NCBI GenBank assembly: GCA_026417195.1
Contig: JAOADS010000035.1
Coordinates: forward strand, 1 to 15,025
Direction: 5' to 3'
DNA from: Ignavibacteria bacterium
GTDB taxonomy: Bacteria; Bacteroidota; Ignavibacteria; Tepidaquicellales; OLB5
DNA: 15,025 nt
Of the stretch, positions 7,578-14,421 are shown in pieces (positions within the stretch are counted from its first letter, which is position 1; each line of letters starts with the position of its first letter). The position numbers and the translations under genes are program-made. Under the pieces are notes generated by a model, which had not been told where the DNA came from, did no database searches, and worked only from the letters and a program-made list of their open reading frames with translations.

Positions 7578-9098
7578 CTATTTAACTGACACCTTGAAGT
7601 TGTTTGTAAATTCATCAAGTATTTGTCTAAGCTTTGCGGTAACCTCATCTGATAAGTCGCCAGTTGAAGCAATGTTTTCAAGTATGTCCCTATGTTTAAT
7701 ATCCATAAGCTCCAGAAATTCCTTTTCATACCTTTTAACTTCGTTCAAAGGTATCTCATCAAGATATCCGTTCGTACCCGCAAATATAACTACAACCTGT
7801 TTTTCCACCGGATAAGGATTGTACTGACCCTGTTTGAGAAGTTCAACAAGTCTTGAACCTCTTGTCAGTTGCTGAAGTGTAACCTTATCAAGATCCGAGC
7901 CGAACTTAGTAAATGCCTCAAGTGCCCTGTACTGAGCAAGGTCAAGCCTTAATGAACCGGCAACCTTTTTCATCGCCTTAATCTGAGCCGAACTACCTAC
8001 CCGGGATACTGATATACCTACATTAATTGCAGGTCTTACACCAGAGTTAAAAAGGTTCGGCTCAAGATAAATCTGTCCGTCAGTGATTGATATAACATTT
8101 GTCGGAATATATGCAGAAACGTCACCTGCCTGAGTTTCTATTATAGGAAGTGCAGTGAGGCTTCCTCCTCCAAGTTCATCGCTTAATTTTGAAGCTCTTT
8201 CCAGAAGCCTTGAGTGAAGGTAGAACACATCACCCGGATATGCTTCCCTGCCCGGAGGCCTTCTTAGAAGAAGTGATACTTCTCTGTAAGCTGCTGCCTG
8301 TTTCGAAAGATCATCATAAATACATAAAGCATGTCTCCCTGAATCCCTGAAATACTCACCTAAAGTAGCACCTGAATAAGGAGCGAGAAACTGCATCGGT
8401 GCCGGATCAGATGCAGCTGCAGTGATAACAGTTGTATATTCCATAGAGCCGGTCTCTTCCAGCTTTGATACTACCTGTGCTACTGTTGACTGCTTCTGTC
8501 CTATTGCAACATATATGCAGTAAACGCCTTTACCTTTCTGATTTATTATTGTATCAACAGCTACGGCTGTTTTCCCTGTCTGCCTGTCACCGATTATAAG
8601 TTCCCTCTGTCCTCTTCCTATGGGAATCATCGAATCAATAGCCTTGATACCTGTTTGCAGAGGCTCCTTAACCGGCTGACGGGCTATAACTCCAAGAGCT
8701 TTTCTTTCTATTGGCAGATACTCTGTTGTATGAATAGGTCCTTTTCCGTCAACCGGCTGTCCTAAGGGATTAATTACCCTGCCCACCATAGCTTCGCCAA
8801 CCGGCATGGAAGCAACCCTTCCGGTTCTTTTAGCCTGGTCTCCTTCCTTTACAAGTGTATAATCTCCGAAAAGTATACAGCCCACGTTATCTTCCTCAAG
8901 GTTTAAAGCCATACCGAATACACCATGAGGAAACTCTATAAGTTCACTTGCCATGCACTTAGACAGCCCGTAAACTCTCGCAACTCCGTCACCAATCTGG
9001 ACAACAGTTCCTACTTCATATATGTCAGCTTCTTTTTCAAAACCTGTTAATTGTTTCCGAAGTATCGCTGATACTTCATCTGGTCTTACTTCTGGCAT
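7578..9098 (-). CDS. atpA: F-type ATP synthase alpha subunit
   Basis: Alpha forms the F1 hexamer with beta and carries non-catalytic nucleotide sites. The 506-residue sequence has the N-terminal beta-barrel (VGTVVQIGDGVARVYGL) and the P-loop GDRQTGKT (170-177). It also has PPGREAYPGDVFYLHSRLLER, the ISITDGQIYLE block (336-346), and the SVSRVGSSAQ segment with the arginine finger Arg366 that reaches into the beta catalytic site. All hallmark residues are present, so it should be functional. The leader before the ATG (9099-9117) is AT-rich and has no visible Shine-Dalgarno, as is usual in Bacteroidota. It sits between atpH and atpG in the usual order. Confidence 0.98.
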   Translation of the reverse strand: MPEVRPDEVSAILRKQLTGFEKEADIYEVGTVVQIGDGVARVYGLSKCMASELIEFPHGVFGMALNLEEDNVGCILFGDYTLVKEGDQAKRTGRVASMPVGEAMVGRVINPLGQPVDGKGPIHTTEYLPIERKALGVIARQPVKEPLQTGIKAIDSMIPIGRGQRELIIGDRQTGKTAVAVDTIINQKGKGVYCIYVAIGQKQSTVAQVVSKLEETGSMEYTTVITAAASDPAPMQFLAPYSGATLGEYFRDSGRHALCIYDDLSKQAAAYREVSLLLRRPPGREAYPGDVFYLHSRLLERASKLSDELGGGSLTALPIIETQAGDVSAYIPTNVISITDGQIYLEPNLFNSGVRPAINVGISVSRVGSSAQIKAMKKVAGSLRLDLAQYRALEAFTKFGSDLDKVTLQQLTRGSRLVELLKQGQYNPYPVEKQVVVIFAGTNGYLDEIPLNEVKRYEKEFLELMDIKHRDILENIASTGDLSDEVTAKLRQILDEFTNNFKVSVK

Positions 9099-9117
9099 AG
9101 ATATATAATTTTAGTTT

Positions 9118-9669
9118 CTAGTTATTAAATGTTCCCTGAGTTAATTTCTGTTTAAGCAGCTCTAATTGTCTTTTGATGCTTGCGTCAATTATTCTGTCAC
9201 CTATCTGTGCTATGAAACCTCCTATTATTTCAGGTTCCGTTTTATATTCAGCTGATATTTCCCTGTGGGAAAACTTTCTGAGGATATCTTCTATGGATTT
9301 CTTTTGACTGTCAGAAATTTCAACAGCAGTCTTAACTACAGCTTTTGCTATACCTTTCTTCTCGTTAACCAAATCAAGAAAGTCTTCGCTTATCTCCGGT
9401 AGAATATTAATCCTGTTTTTAAGACAAAGCATCCTGAGGAAATTTTCAGTAAGTTCCTGAACCTTTCCTCCAAATATCAGCTTTATGATTTCCGTTTTCC
9501 TTTCCGGAGTAATAACCGGGCTTATGAGAAATGTTCTGAAATCATTTGAAGATTTTATTAATGCAAGAATATCTGAAAAATCTTTTCTGACTTCTTCTGT
9601 CTGCTTCTTCTCAAGGGCTGACTCATATAAAGCCAGTGTGTATCTTCTCGCAGTTTTCCTGAAACTCAT
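9118..9669 (-). CDS. atpH: F-type ATP synthase delta subunit (OSCP)
   Basis: Delta sits on top of F1 and ties it to the b-subunit peripheral stalk. The 183-residue product begins with the helical N-terminal domain (ARRYTLALYESALEK, then a FRTFLISPVITPERK segment). It ends with the typical C-terminal part, including IIGGFIAQIGDRIIDASIKRQLELLKQKL, where the GGF/IGD/D-x-S-I-K-x-QL pattern is the family signature. Length is normal. Its ATG overlaps the atpF stop (ATGA on the - strand), so translation of b and delta is probably coupled, fitting their partnership in the stalk. Confidence 0.95.
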   Translation of the reverse strand: MSFRKTARRYTLALYESALEKKQTEEVRKDFSDILALIKSSNDFRTFLISPVITPERKTEIIKLIFGGKVQELTENFLRMLCLKNRINILPEISEDFLDLVNEKKGIAKAVVKTAVEISDSQKKSIEDILRKFSHREISAEYKTEPEIIGGFIAQIGDRIIDASIKRQLELLKQKLTQGTFNN

Positions 9670-10235
9670 CAGTTCTGGGGCATTTTGTTGATAAAACTGT
9701 CAATAATATCTTTCTGCTTAGAAGGGTCAAGGTTTTTTTCTATTATCTTGCCTGCTGCCATAACTGCAAGTGATGCTATTTCATCCCGTAGACTGTTCAT
9801 GGCAGAAACCTTTTCTCTTTCAATTTCAGCTTTTGCATTAGCTATCATTTTAGCTGCATCATCCTGTGTTTTTGCTAACATATCGTTTCTGTGTTTCTCT
9901 GCCATATCTTTTGCTTCAGCAAGCATCCTTCTTGCCTCCTCATCTGCTTTTGAGAGCATTTGTCTGTGCTCAGCCAGAAGCTTTTCAGCTTCCTGCTTCA
10001 GATATTCTGCCTTTTCCACAGAATCTTTAATTGACTGCTCCCTGTCATTGAGGGATTTCAGCAAAGGACCCCACGCAAATTTTTTAAGGATGAAAAGAAG
10101 AATCAGGAATATTATTACAGTCCATATCAGAAGCCCCGGCTCAACAGACAGAAGGGTGTCTTTCTTTTCACCTGAAGGCGAAAAAAACATCAGTAGCCCG
10201 TAAAGCTCAGCTGAATAAAAATAAGCCAAAGTCAT
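9669..10235 (-). CDS. atpF: F-type ATP synthase b subunit
   Basis: Subunit b is the peripheral stalk: one N-terminal membrane helix followed by a long dimerising coil that reaches delta. The 188-residue product has a hydrophobic helix at about 35-50 (GLLIWTVIIFLILLFILKKF), then FAWGPLLKSLNDREQSIKDS and a long charged, alanine-rich coiled coil to the C-terminus. The chosen ATG at 10235 gives about 33 residues before the helix and has an AAGAGA purine stretch just upstream. An internal Met16 (codon at 10190-10188) would give a length closer to the usual one and is a real alternative. The gene follows atpE after 46 bases that hold a 16-base palindrome. Confidence 0.94.
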   Translation of the reverse strand: MTLAYFYSAELYGLLMFFSPSGEKKDTLLSVEPGLLIWTVIIFLILLFILKKFAWGPLLKSLNDREQSIKDSVEKAEYLKQEAEKLLAEHRQMLSKADEEARRMLAEAKDMAEKHRNDMLAKTQDDAAKMIANAKAEIEREKVSAMNSLRDEIASLAVMAAGKIIEKNLDPSKQKDIIDSFINKMPQN

Positions 10236-10260
10236 TTCTCTTAAGAATTAATTTTTATTG

Positions 10261-10276
10261 TTACCTTTAAAGGTAA
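10261..10276. repeat. Perfect 16-bp palindrome after atpE
   Basis: TTACCTTTAAAGGTAA reads the same on both strands. In the atp transcript it can fold into a 6-bp stem with a TTAA loop, starting 5 bases after the atpE stop codon. No uridine run follows it, so it does not look like an intrinsic terminator. A role in mRNA processing, stability, or as a protein-binding site is possible but unproven. Confidence 0.6.
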
Positions 10277-10281
10277 ATTTT

Positions 10282-10500
10282 TTACTTCCCGGCAAGGATG
10301 AAACAAATAACCAGGGCAAACAGTGTAACACCTTCAACCAGAGCTGCTGCTATAATCATAGTTGTTCTCACATCACCTGTTGCCTCAGGCTGTCTGCCGA
10401 TAGCTTCCATTGCTGAAGCGGCAAGTCTGCCTATACCAAGCCCGGCTCCGATTACTGCGAGCCCTGCTCCGATTCCTGCTGCAAGTGCTGCTAAGCTCAT
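10282..10500 (-). CDS. atpE: F-type ATP synthase c subunit (proton type)
   Basis: Subunit c forms the ion-carrying rotor ring. The 72-residue hairpin has a glycine-rich first helix (GIGAGLAVIGAGLGIGRLA), the polar loop EAIGRQPEATGDVRT that touches gamma/epsilon, and a second helix with the essential carboxylate Glu56 (AALVEGVTLFALV). Aligned by the RQPE loop with known Na+-type c subunits, the position of the Na+-binding Gln in helix 1 is Ile23. The Ser/Thr next to the Glu are Gly57 and Val58. The Na+ ligands are therefore absent and the enzyme is predicted to use H+. Helix 1 has repeated GxG spacing, normal for tight ring packing. It has a good Shine-Dalgarno, unlike most of its neighbours. 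Confidence 0.97.
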   Translation of the reverse strand: MSLAALAAGIGAGLAVIGAGLGIGRLAASAMEAIGRQPEATGDVRTTMIIAAALVEGVTLFALVICFILAGK

Positions 10501-10510
10501 TTTTTAAATC

Positions 10511-10516
10511 TTCCTT
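10511..10516 (-). promoter_or_regulatory. Strong ribosome binding site of atpE
   Basis: On the - strand the sequence AAGGAA lies 10 bases before the atpE ATG inside a purine-rich stretch. The other atp genes here have weak or no visible Shine-Dalgarno sequences. This fits the need for many more copies of c than of other subunits. Confidence 0.6.
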
Positions 10517-10539
10517 TCTTTAATTATTTAAATTTAGTT

Positions 10540-10552
10540 ACTGAAATTCAGT
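10540..10552. repeat. Small inverted repeat between atpB and atpE
   Basis: ACTGAA-A-TTCAGT is a perfect 6-base inverted repeat around one central base. It lies 8 bases after the atpB stop and 39 bases before the atpE start on the transcript. With a one-base centre it cannot make a full hairpin in RNA (a 4-5 bp stem at best). It may be a DNA operator-like dyad or chance. Confidence 0.4.
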
Positions 10553-10560
10553 TTATAATT

Positions 10561-11382
10561 TCAATGTTCCTGATGAATTGCCATTCCTATGAAAAGTGCA
10601 GACAACATAGTGAAAATGTATGCCTGTAACAGAGATACAAGTATCTCAAGCAAATAAATAAAAAGCGAGAAGGCAATTGAAACCGGTATAACAAAATATC
10701 CTAACATGAAAATAAGTCCAATCAATGCATATATAACTATATGTCCAGCTGTCATGTTTGCAAAAAGACGGATACATAATGCAAAGGGTTTTGTTAGCAA
10801 ACCGAGAAACTCTATTATGATCATAATCGGTAAAACAAAGACAGGTACACCATGAGGAATCAAACCCTTGAAATAACCTACAAAACCATTATTTTTAATG
10901 CCGTGAACCTGAGTCATAATAAATGTAATTATCGCAAGTCCGGCTGTAACACTTATACTGCTTGTTCCGGTTGACATTCCGGGAACAAGACCTAAAAGAT
11001 TTACAAATAGTATAAAGAAAAACAAAGTAAAGAAAAACGGCAGGAACTTCACGCCTCCCGGTCCCATAGATGGTATGACAACTTCATCTCTTACGAACAC
11101 CATCATCATTTCAACAAAATTTCCTATTCCGCTGGGATGTTTCCTCCTTGAGTTTGAAGCAGCTGCAAGAGAAAACACAATTATCATAATCAAACCTGCA
11201 AGCAGAAGCATGAGAATATTTTTGGAAAGAGATAGATCTATAGTTATGCCTGCAATCTCAAACGGTGGAATGCTTATAACTTTGGAATCTGCAATGTGAT
11301 GCATTATCCAGTTTTCTTCTTCTTTAAGCGGAACGTTAACTACGGTATCAGCGGGTGGAGCAGAAAATGTAAACATTGTCAT
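10561..11382 (-). CDS. atpB: F-type ATP synthase a subunit
   Basis: Subunit a is the membrane stator that forms the two proton half-channels against the c-ring. The 273-residue protein has a roughly 50-residue N-terminal extension before the first membrane helix. It then has several helices, including FLPFFFTLFFFILFVNLLGLVPG. The key helix PFALCIRLFANMTAGH carries the essential arginine at Arg205, and the last helix LEILVSLLQAYIFTMLSALF has the conserved Glu246 and Gln253. All functional residues are in place. ATG at 11382 was taken as the start; Met3 is an alternative. It begins 39 bases after the stop of atpI. Confidence 0.96.
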   Translation of the reverse strand: MTMFTFSAPPADTVVNVPLKEEENWIMHHIADSKVISIPPFEIAGITIDLSLSKNILMLLLAGLIMIIVFSLAAASNSRRKHPSGIGNFVEMMMVFVRDEVVIPSMGPGGVKFLPFFFTLFFFILFVNLLGLVPGMSTGTSSISVTAGLAIITFIMTQVHGIKNNGFVGYFKGLIPHGVPVFVLPIMIIIEFLGLLTKPFALCIRLFANMTAGHIVIYALIGLIFMLGYFVIPVSIAFSLFIYLLEILVSLLQAYIFTMLSALFIGMAIHQEH

Positions 11383-11421
11383 AAATTCAAGATCCCGTTA
11401 AATATATCTTAATCTAAAGAT

Positions 11422-11811
11422 TTAGTTTACAGAATTGTTTTTAAGTTTATTGATAAAAAATATTTCCAGCAGCATGAAAAAAATATAGAAAAACAAAACA
11501 GAACCCAGTAAGGTTACCGGTTGAAGCTTAGTTAATCCTATGATAAGAGCAACTATAGTTATTATTAGAAGCAACCTTATTCCCATACCACCAAAGACCA
11601 TAACCATGAAACTTTTAGTTGATTTCCTAAGAGCCGATGTATTTAATAAAAAACCAAGTATTGCACTTATGAGACTGACAAAATATCCGGCAACTATTGA
11701 ATGTAACTGGTTTTCTTCTGTATAAAGCGTTAAAGGATAAACTGAAACTCCCCAGATGACAAGGCTCAATAAAAAAACATAAAGAAGAAACCTTTTAAAA
11801 TCGGGAGTCAT
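11422..11811 (-). CDS. atpI: Small four-helix membrane protein, AtpI-like
   Basis: This 129-residue protein has about four hydrophobic segments (roughly 9-25, 40-58, 68-92 and 100-122). Charged clusters lie between helices 2 and 3 (RKSTKS) and at the C-terminus. Its length and layout fit the ATP synthase I-chain group, which helps c-ring assembly or ion supply in other bacteria. Sequence similarity in this group is weak, so the name rests largely on position: it lies between atpZ and atpB. Its ATG overlaps the atpZ stop (ATGA), so the two are likely made together. No catalytic motif is visible. Confidence 0.7.
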   Translation of the reverse strand: MTPDFKRFLLYVFLLSLVIWGVSVYPLTLYTEENQLHSIVAGYFVSLISAILGFLLNTSALRKSTKSFMVMVFGGMGIRLLLIITIVALIIGLTKLQPVTLLGSVLFFYIFFMLLEIFFINKLKNNSVN

Positions 11812-12071
11812 TTACTTTTCCCTTGTCTGTCAGCTGAATTCAAAGCACGCAGAAGGTTTATAAAACCTCCGACAGAGCCTAGAATCACCCCGGCTATAAG
11901 TAGAATGTTGTTCGTCCCGAATACCTTATCCAGCCAGTAACCTATCAAAGAACAAATTACAATAGAAAGTCCGTATTGAAATGCATATTCTGCATATACC
12001 CATCCCGAACGGTAGGATGATGTTATTTTCTGAAATTCTGACGGTTTTTCATCATTTTTATTAACCGTCAT
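11808..12071 (-). CDS. atpZ: AtpZ/AtpI-family ATP synthase accessory membrane protein
   Basis: The 87-residue product has a charged N-terminal tail, then two membrane helices (about 28-47 and 55-75). They are joined by the family-typical segment GYWLDKVFGTNNILLIAGVI and followed by a glycine-rich GSVGGFINLLRAL helix. This is the F0F1-ATPase-subunit/AtpZ pattern found at the head of atp operons. Members are proposed to assist F0 assembly or divalent cation transport, but the role is not settled. It is the first gene of the operon, with a Bacteroidota-type promoter ending about 25 bases upstream. Confidence 0.85.
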   Translation of the reverse strand: MTVNKNDEKPSEFQKITSSYRSGWVYAEYAFQYGLSIVICSLIGYWLDKVFGTNNILLIAGVILGSVGGFINLLRALNSADRQGKSK

Positions 12072-12095
12072 GATTTAATGTTTTAGATGAATTTA

Positions 12096-12126
12096 CAAAA
12101 TTAATGAGAATTTGCAATAAAATCAA
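12096..12126 (-). promoter_or_regulatory. Bacteroidota-type promoter of the ATP synthase operon
   Basis: On the - strand, TTG (12126-12124), exactly 20 bases and then TAATTTTG (12103-12096) match the Bacteroidota primary-sigma consensus TTG-N19-21-TAnnTTTG. Transcription would start around 12090, leaving a short AT-rich leader of roughly 20 bases before the atpZ ATG. The elements lie in the 102-base gap between bshA and atpZ, where no gene is present. Confidence 0.75.
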
Positions 12127-12173
12127 TTTGGGATTTCATACATAGGCTGGTTTTCGGTTGATTTCAATAATTT

Positions 12174-13328
12174 CTAACTATCAAGTATTTCCTTGTAATA
12201 ATCTTCATATCTGGGAACAATCTTATCTGTTGAAAAAAGATCTCTTGCCCTTTCAGAAGCATTTTTTGAAAATATATCATAAACTCTTTTATCTTCCAGC
12301 AATCTAAGGGAATACTCAGCCATTTTATTAACATCTCCCACTTCAGCTATGTAACCAGTTTCGCCATGAAGGTTAAGCTCAGGAAGTCCTCCGGCATTTG
12401 ACGAAATCACAGGTATTCCGCAAGCCATAGCTTCAAGTGCAGCTAAACCGAAACTTTCAGACTGGGAAGGTAAAAGGAATAAATCTGCTACTGACAATAT
12501 CTCAAGAAACGATTCCTGTTCGCCGTAAAAAGTTACGTCATCATATACTCCCAGATCTTTGGCAAGATATTCTGTGTTGCTTCTTTCGGGACCATCTCCG
12601 ATTAAAAGCAATCTCGCCGGGATTTTCTCTCTTACCTTTTTAAATATCCTGATACAATCATCAACTCTTTTAAGAGGCCTGAAATTAGATGTATGAAGGA
12701 TAATTTTTTCCCCGTTACTTTTAAGTCTTTCCTCCAGACACTGTGTCTCTCTGTTGGAAATTTTTTTATAAATGTCCGGATTAATGAAGTTAGGAATTAC
12801 TCTTATATCTTTGCTGATTTCATATTGCGACTGCGTTTTTATTTTTAGAAACTCAGATACTGCAGTTACACCATCAGATTTCTGTATGGAGAACTTCATT
12901 GTTGGCAGAAAACTGATCTCAAGTCCCGTGAGCGTAATATCCGTTCCGTGAAGCGTTGTGATTATTTTTATTGTACGCCCGTTTCTTTTCTTAGTTTCCT
13001 CTGCTATTATTTCCCTTGCAAGATATGCTGAGGTTGCATGAGGTATCGCATAATGAGCATGAACAAGATCTAATCCGTTAAACTTGGCAACTTCAACGAT
13101 TTTACTTGCCAGTGCTATAGAGTATAAAGGGAAATCAAAAAGAGGATAGGAGGACATCTCAACTTTGTGAAAGAAAATGTTTTCTGAAAATCCGGCATTA
13201 AGCCTCATTGGAACATTATATGAAATGAAGTGAACCTCATAACCCCTTGCAGCAAGTTCTATTCCGAGCTCTGTGGCAACTACACCGCTTCCTCCGTATG
13301 TGGGATAACATAAAATACCTATTTTCAT
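12174..13328 (-). CDS. bshA: N-acetyl-alpha-D-glucosaminyl L-malate synthase (BshA)
   Basis: BshA is a retaining GT4/GT-B glycosyltransferase that joins UDP-GlcNAc to L-malate, the first step of bacillithiol synthesis. The 384-residue product has the N-terminal glycine loop CYPTYGGSGVVATELG (7-22) and HAHYAIPHATSAYLA (90-104). It also has TTLHGTDITLTG (124-135), the nucleotide-sugar part SNFRPLKRVDD, and the ESFGLAALE motif with Glu291 and Glu299 (E-x7-E). The early YPTYGGSG and the HAHYAIPHA block separate BshA from generic GT4 enzymes. The start ATG at 13328 gives the normal MKIGILCYP N-terminus. bshB and bshC are not in the window. It is transcribed towards the atp operon and divergently from the Crp/Fnr gene. 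Confidence 0.94.
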   Translation of the reverse strand: MKIGILCYPTYGGSGVVATELGIELAARGYEVHFISYNVPMRLNAGFSENIFFHKVEMSSYPLFDFPLYSIALASKIVEVAKFNGLDLVHAHYAIPHATSAYLAREIIAEETKKRNGRTIKIITTLHGTDITLTGLEISFLPTMKFSIQKSDGVTAVSEFLKIKTQSQYEISKDIRVIPNFINPDIYKKISNRETQCLEERLKSNGEKIILHTSNFRPLKRVDDCIRIFKKVREKIPARLLLIGDGPERSNTEYLAKDLGVYDDVTFYGEQESFLEILSVADLFLLPSQSESFGLAALEAMACGIPVISSNAGGLPELNLHGETGYIAEVGDVNKMAEYSLRLLEDKRVYDIFSKNASERARDLFSTDKIVPRYEDYYKEILDS

Positions 13329-13401
13329 ATAAACAAAGTTAAATAAGATAAATGAAATTTAAAGCCCATTATTACTAACTTTTACCTTAACCATATCTCA
13401 A

Positions 13402-13432
13402 TTGTAATTTCAAAACAATAAATATATTTTTG
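13402..13432 (+). promoter_or_regulatory. Bacteroidota-type promoter of the Crp/Fnr gene
   Basis: TTG (13402-13404), exactly 20 bases and TATTTTTG (13425-13432) fit the TTG-N20-TAnnTTTG pattern, with the same spacing as the atp promoter. Transcription would start near 13439, giving a leader of about 57 bases. The -33 region also contains ATTGT-N9-ACAAT (13401-13419), a loose dyad that could be a binding site for autoregulation, though the spacing is not typical of Crp/Fnr operators. Confidence 0.7.
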
Positions 13433-13495
13433 TTAACGCTTTTAAAATCACATTTTTTAAATTGAAACTATCCCTTTTTAGCTGTAATAAAGATA

Positions 13496-14107
13496 ATGTT
13501 TCCTGTTAATGAAAATATAAGAAATAGTTTCGCAGAATATGGCCTCAGAAAAAGATACAAAGAGGGAGACGTTATACTTGATGTTGATTCATATATAAGG
13601 TCAATTCCTTTGGTTACCAAGGGAACTGTGAGGGTTACAAGAACAGATGAGGAAGGCAGAGAGCTTCTGCTGTATTACATCAGGCCGGGTGAAACCTGCA
13701 TAATGTCGCTCACTGACGGACTGCACAATGACAGAAGTAAAATAAAGGCTGCAGCCGAAGAAGAAACTGAAATCCTTTTTCTTCCGATTGAGAAAACAGC
13801 TGAGCTGATAAAGGGAAATCCAGAGTGGCTGGACTATATACTGAACCTTTACCACATGCGTTTTGAAGAGCTGCTCGATATTATAAACAGTATAGCCTTC
13901 AAGAAACTTGATCAGAGGCTTATTGACTTTATTGAAAAAAAATGTGAGGTTTCTGAAAGTACTACTCTCTATATAACCCATGAGTCACTTGCAAACCAGT
14001 TAGGCTCTTCAAGAGTTGTAATATCCCGACTCCTGAAACAGCTGGAGGAACAAGGTTTTATAAAATTAGGACGAAATAAAATCACCTTATGTAACAAAAG
14101 TAGCTGA
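13496..14107 (+). CDS. Crp/Fnr-family transcriptional regulator
   Basis: The 203-residue protein has an N-terminal cupin-like effector domain (about 18-100; YKEGDVILDV, PLVTKGTVRVTRTDEEGRELLLYYIRPGE). A long dimer helix (about 112-135) and a C-terminal winged helix-turn-helix (about 155-196, THESLANQLGSSRVVISRLLKQLEEQGFI) follow. It lacks the N-terminal cysteines of the oxygen sensor FNR. A GE...RS pair (Gly65-Glu66, Arg80-Ser81) recalls the cAMP pocket of CRP but the spacing is longer, so ligand binding is uncertain. Cys68, in PGETCIMSL, lies in the pocket loop and is a candidate redox or sulfur-sensing residue, by inference only. It precedes a DUF2892 gene and a persulfide-dioxygenase-like gene, its probable targets. 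Confidence 0.92.
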   Translation: MFPVNENIRNSFAEYGLRKRYKEGDVILDVDSYIRSIPLVTKGTVRVTRTDEEGRELLLYYIRPGETCIMSLTDGLHNDRSKIKAAAEEETEILFLPIEKTAELIKGNPEWLDYILNLYHMRFEELLDIINSIAFKKLDQRLIDFIEKKCEVSESTTLYITHESLANQLGSSRVVISRLLKQLEEQGFIKLGRNKITLCNKSS

Positions 14108-14127
14108 ACTCTACCTTATATTTATTT

Positions 14128-14135
14128 TATTTTTG
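14128..14135 (+). promoter_or_regulatory. Possible -7 box upstream of the DUF2892 gene
   Basis: TATTTTTG matches the TAnnTTTG element and is identical to the -7 box of the Crp/Fnr gene. No TTG lies at the right distance; the best is CTG at 14104-14106 with a 21-base spacer. It may be an activator-dependent promoter with a weak -33 box, or chance in AT-rich DNA. Confidence 0.4.
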
Positions 14136-14153
14136 TAGTGTAAAAAACTAAGT

Positions 14154-14160
14154 AAGGAGA
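14154..14160 (+). promoter_or_regulatory. Strong ribosome binding site of the DUF2892 gene
   Basis: AAGGAGA lies 8 bases before the ATG at 14169 and is the most canonical Shine-Dalgarno in the window. It fixes the start of the small gene and suggests high translation when the transcript is made. Confidence 0.75.
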
Positions 14161-14168
14161 AATTTAAA

Positions 14169-14384
14169 ATGAAAAAAAACATGGGTTCAGCAGACAGGAT
14201 AACGAGAATCCTGGTAGCAGTTCTGATCGTTATTCTTTATTTCACGGGACAAATTAGCGGAACGGCAGCTGTAATACTGCTGATTATTGCAGCAGCTTTC
14301 ATACTGACCAGTTCCGTCGGTTCCTGTCCGCTCTATCTGCCTTTAGGTATATCAACCAGAAAAAAAGAAGAAAAAAACGTATAA
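14169..14384 (+). CDS. Small DUF2892-like inner-membrane protein
   Basis: The 71-residue product has the N-terminal MGSADRITRILVAVLIV stretch and two hydrophobic segments (about 12-27 and 31-48). The CPLYLPLGIST motif and a lysine-rich tail complete it. This is the layout of DUF2892 (YgaP transmembrane-type) proteins, which often sit beside or are fused to rhodanese domains and persulfide-handling enzymes. The single cysteine in SCPLY is conserved in the family as far as I recall. Its role is unknown; a membrane anchor or sulfur-transfer partner is a guess from context. It lies between the Crp/Fnr regulator and the metallo-beta-lactamase gene on the same strand. Confidence 0.88.
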   Translation: MKKNMGSADRITRILVAVLIVILYFTGQISGTAAVILLIIAAAFILTSSVGSCPLYLPLGISTRKKEEKNV

Positions 14385-14404
14385 TTAAGAAATTTAATCT
14401 TAAT
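14384..14404. repeat. Inverted repeat between DUF2892 and MBL genes
   Basis: ATTAAGA and TCTTAAT form perfect 7-base arms around a 7-base centre (AATTTAA), beginning at the last base of the DUF2892 stop codon. It could form an A/U-rich hairpin of low stability, or act as an operator for a dimeric regulator. No U-run follows, so it is not a convincing terminator. Confidence 0.45.
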
Positions 14405-14421
14405 CAGGGAGTCTCTAAATT

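Noticed and set aside
9685..10203. Long plus-strand ORF opposite atpF
   Set aside because: Low-complexity Ser/Ala/Phe-rich translation, antisense to a well-identified coiled-coil gene; a shadow frame.
10261..10276. Palindrome after atpE as an intrinsic terminator
   Set aside because: The stem is short and A/U-rich, no U-run follows, and the operon continues into atpF, atpH, atpA and atpG.
12119..12164. AAATCAA ... TTGATTT inverted repeat between bshA and atpZ as a bshA terminator or operator
   Set aside because: Arms are 7 A/T-rich bases separated by 31 bases; this is expected by chance in such sequence.
13334..13341. TAACTTTG on the minus strand as a bshA promoter -7 box
   Set aside because: It lies only 5 bases from the bshA ATG, implying a leaderless transcript, and no TTG is found about 20 bases upstream. 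One short box in AT-rich DNA is not enough.
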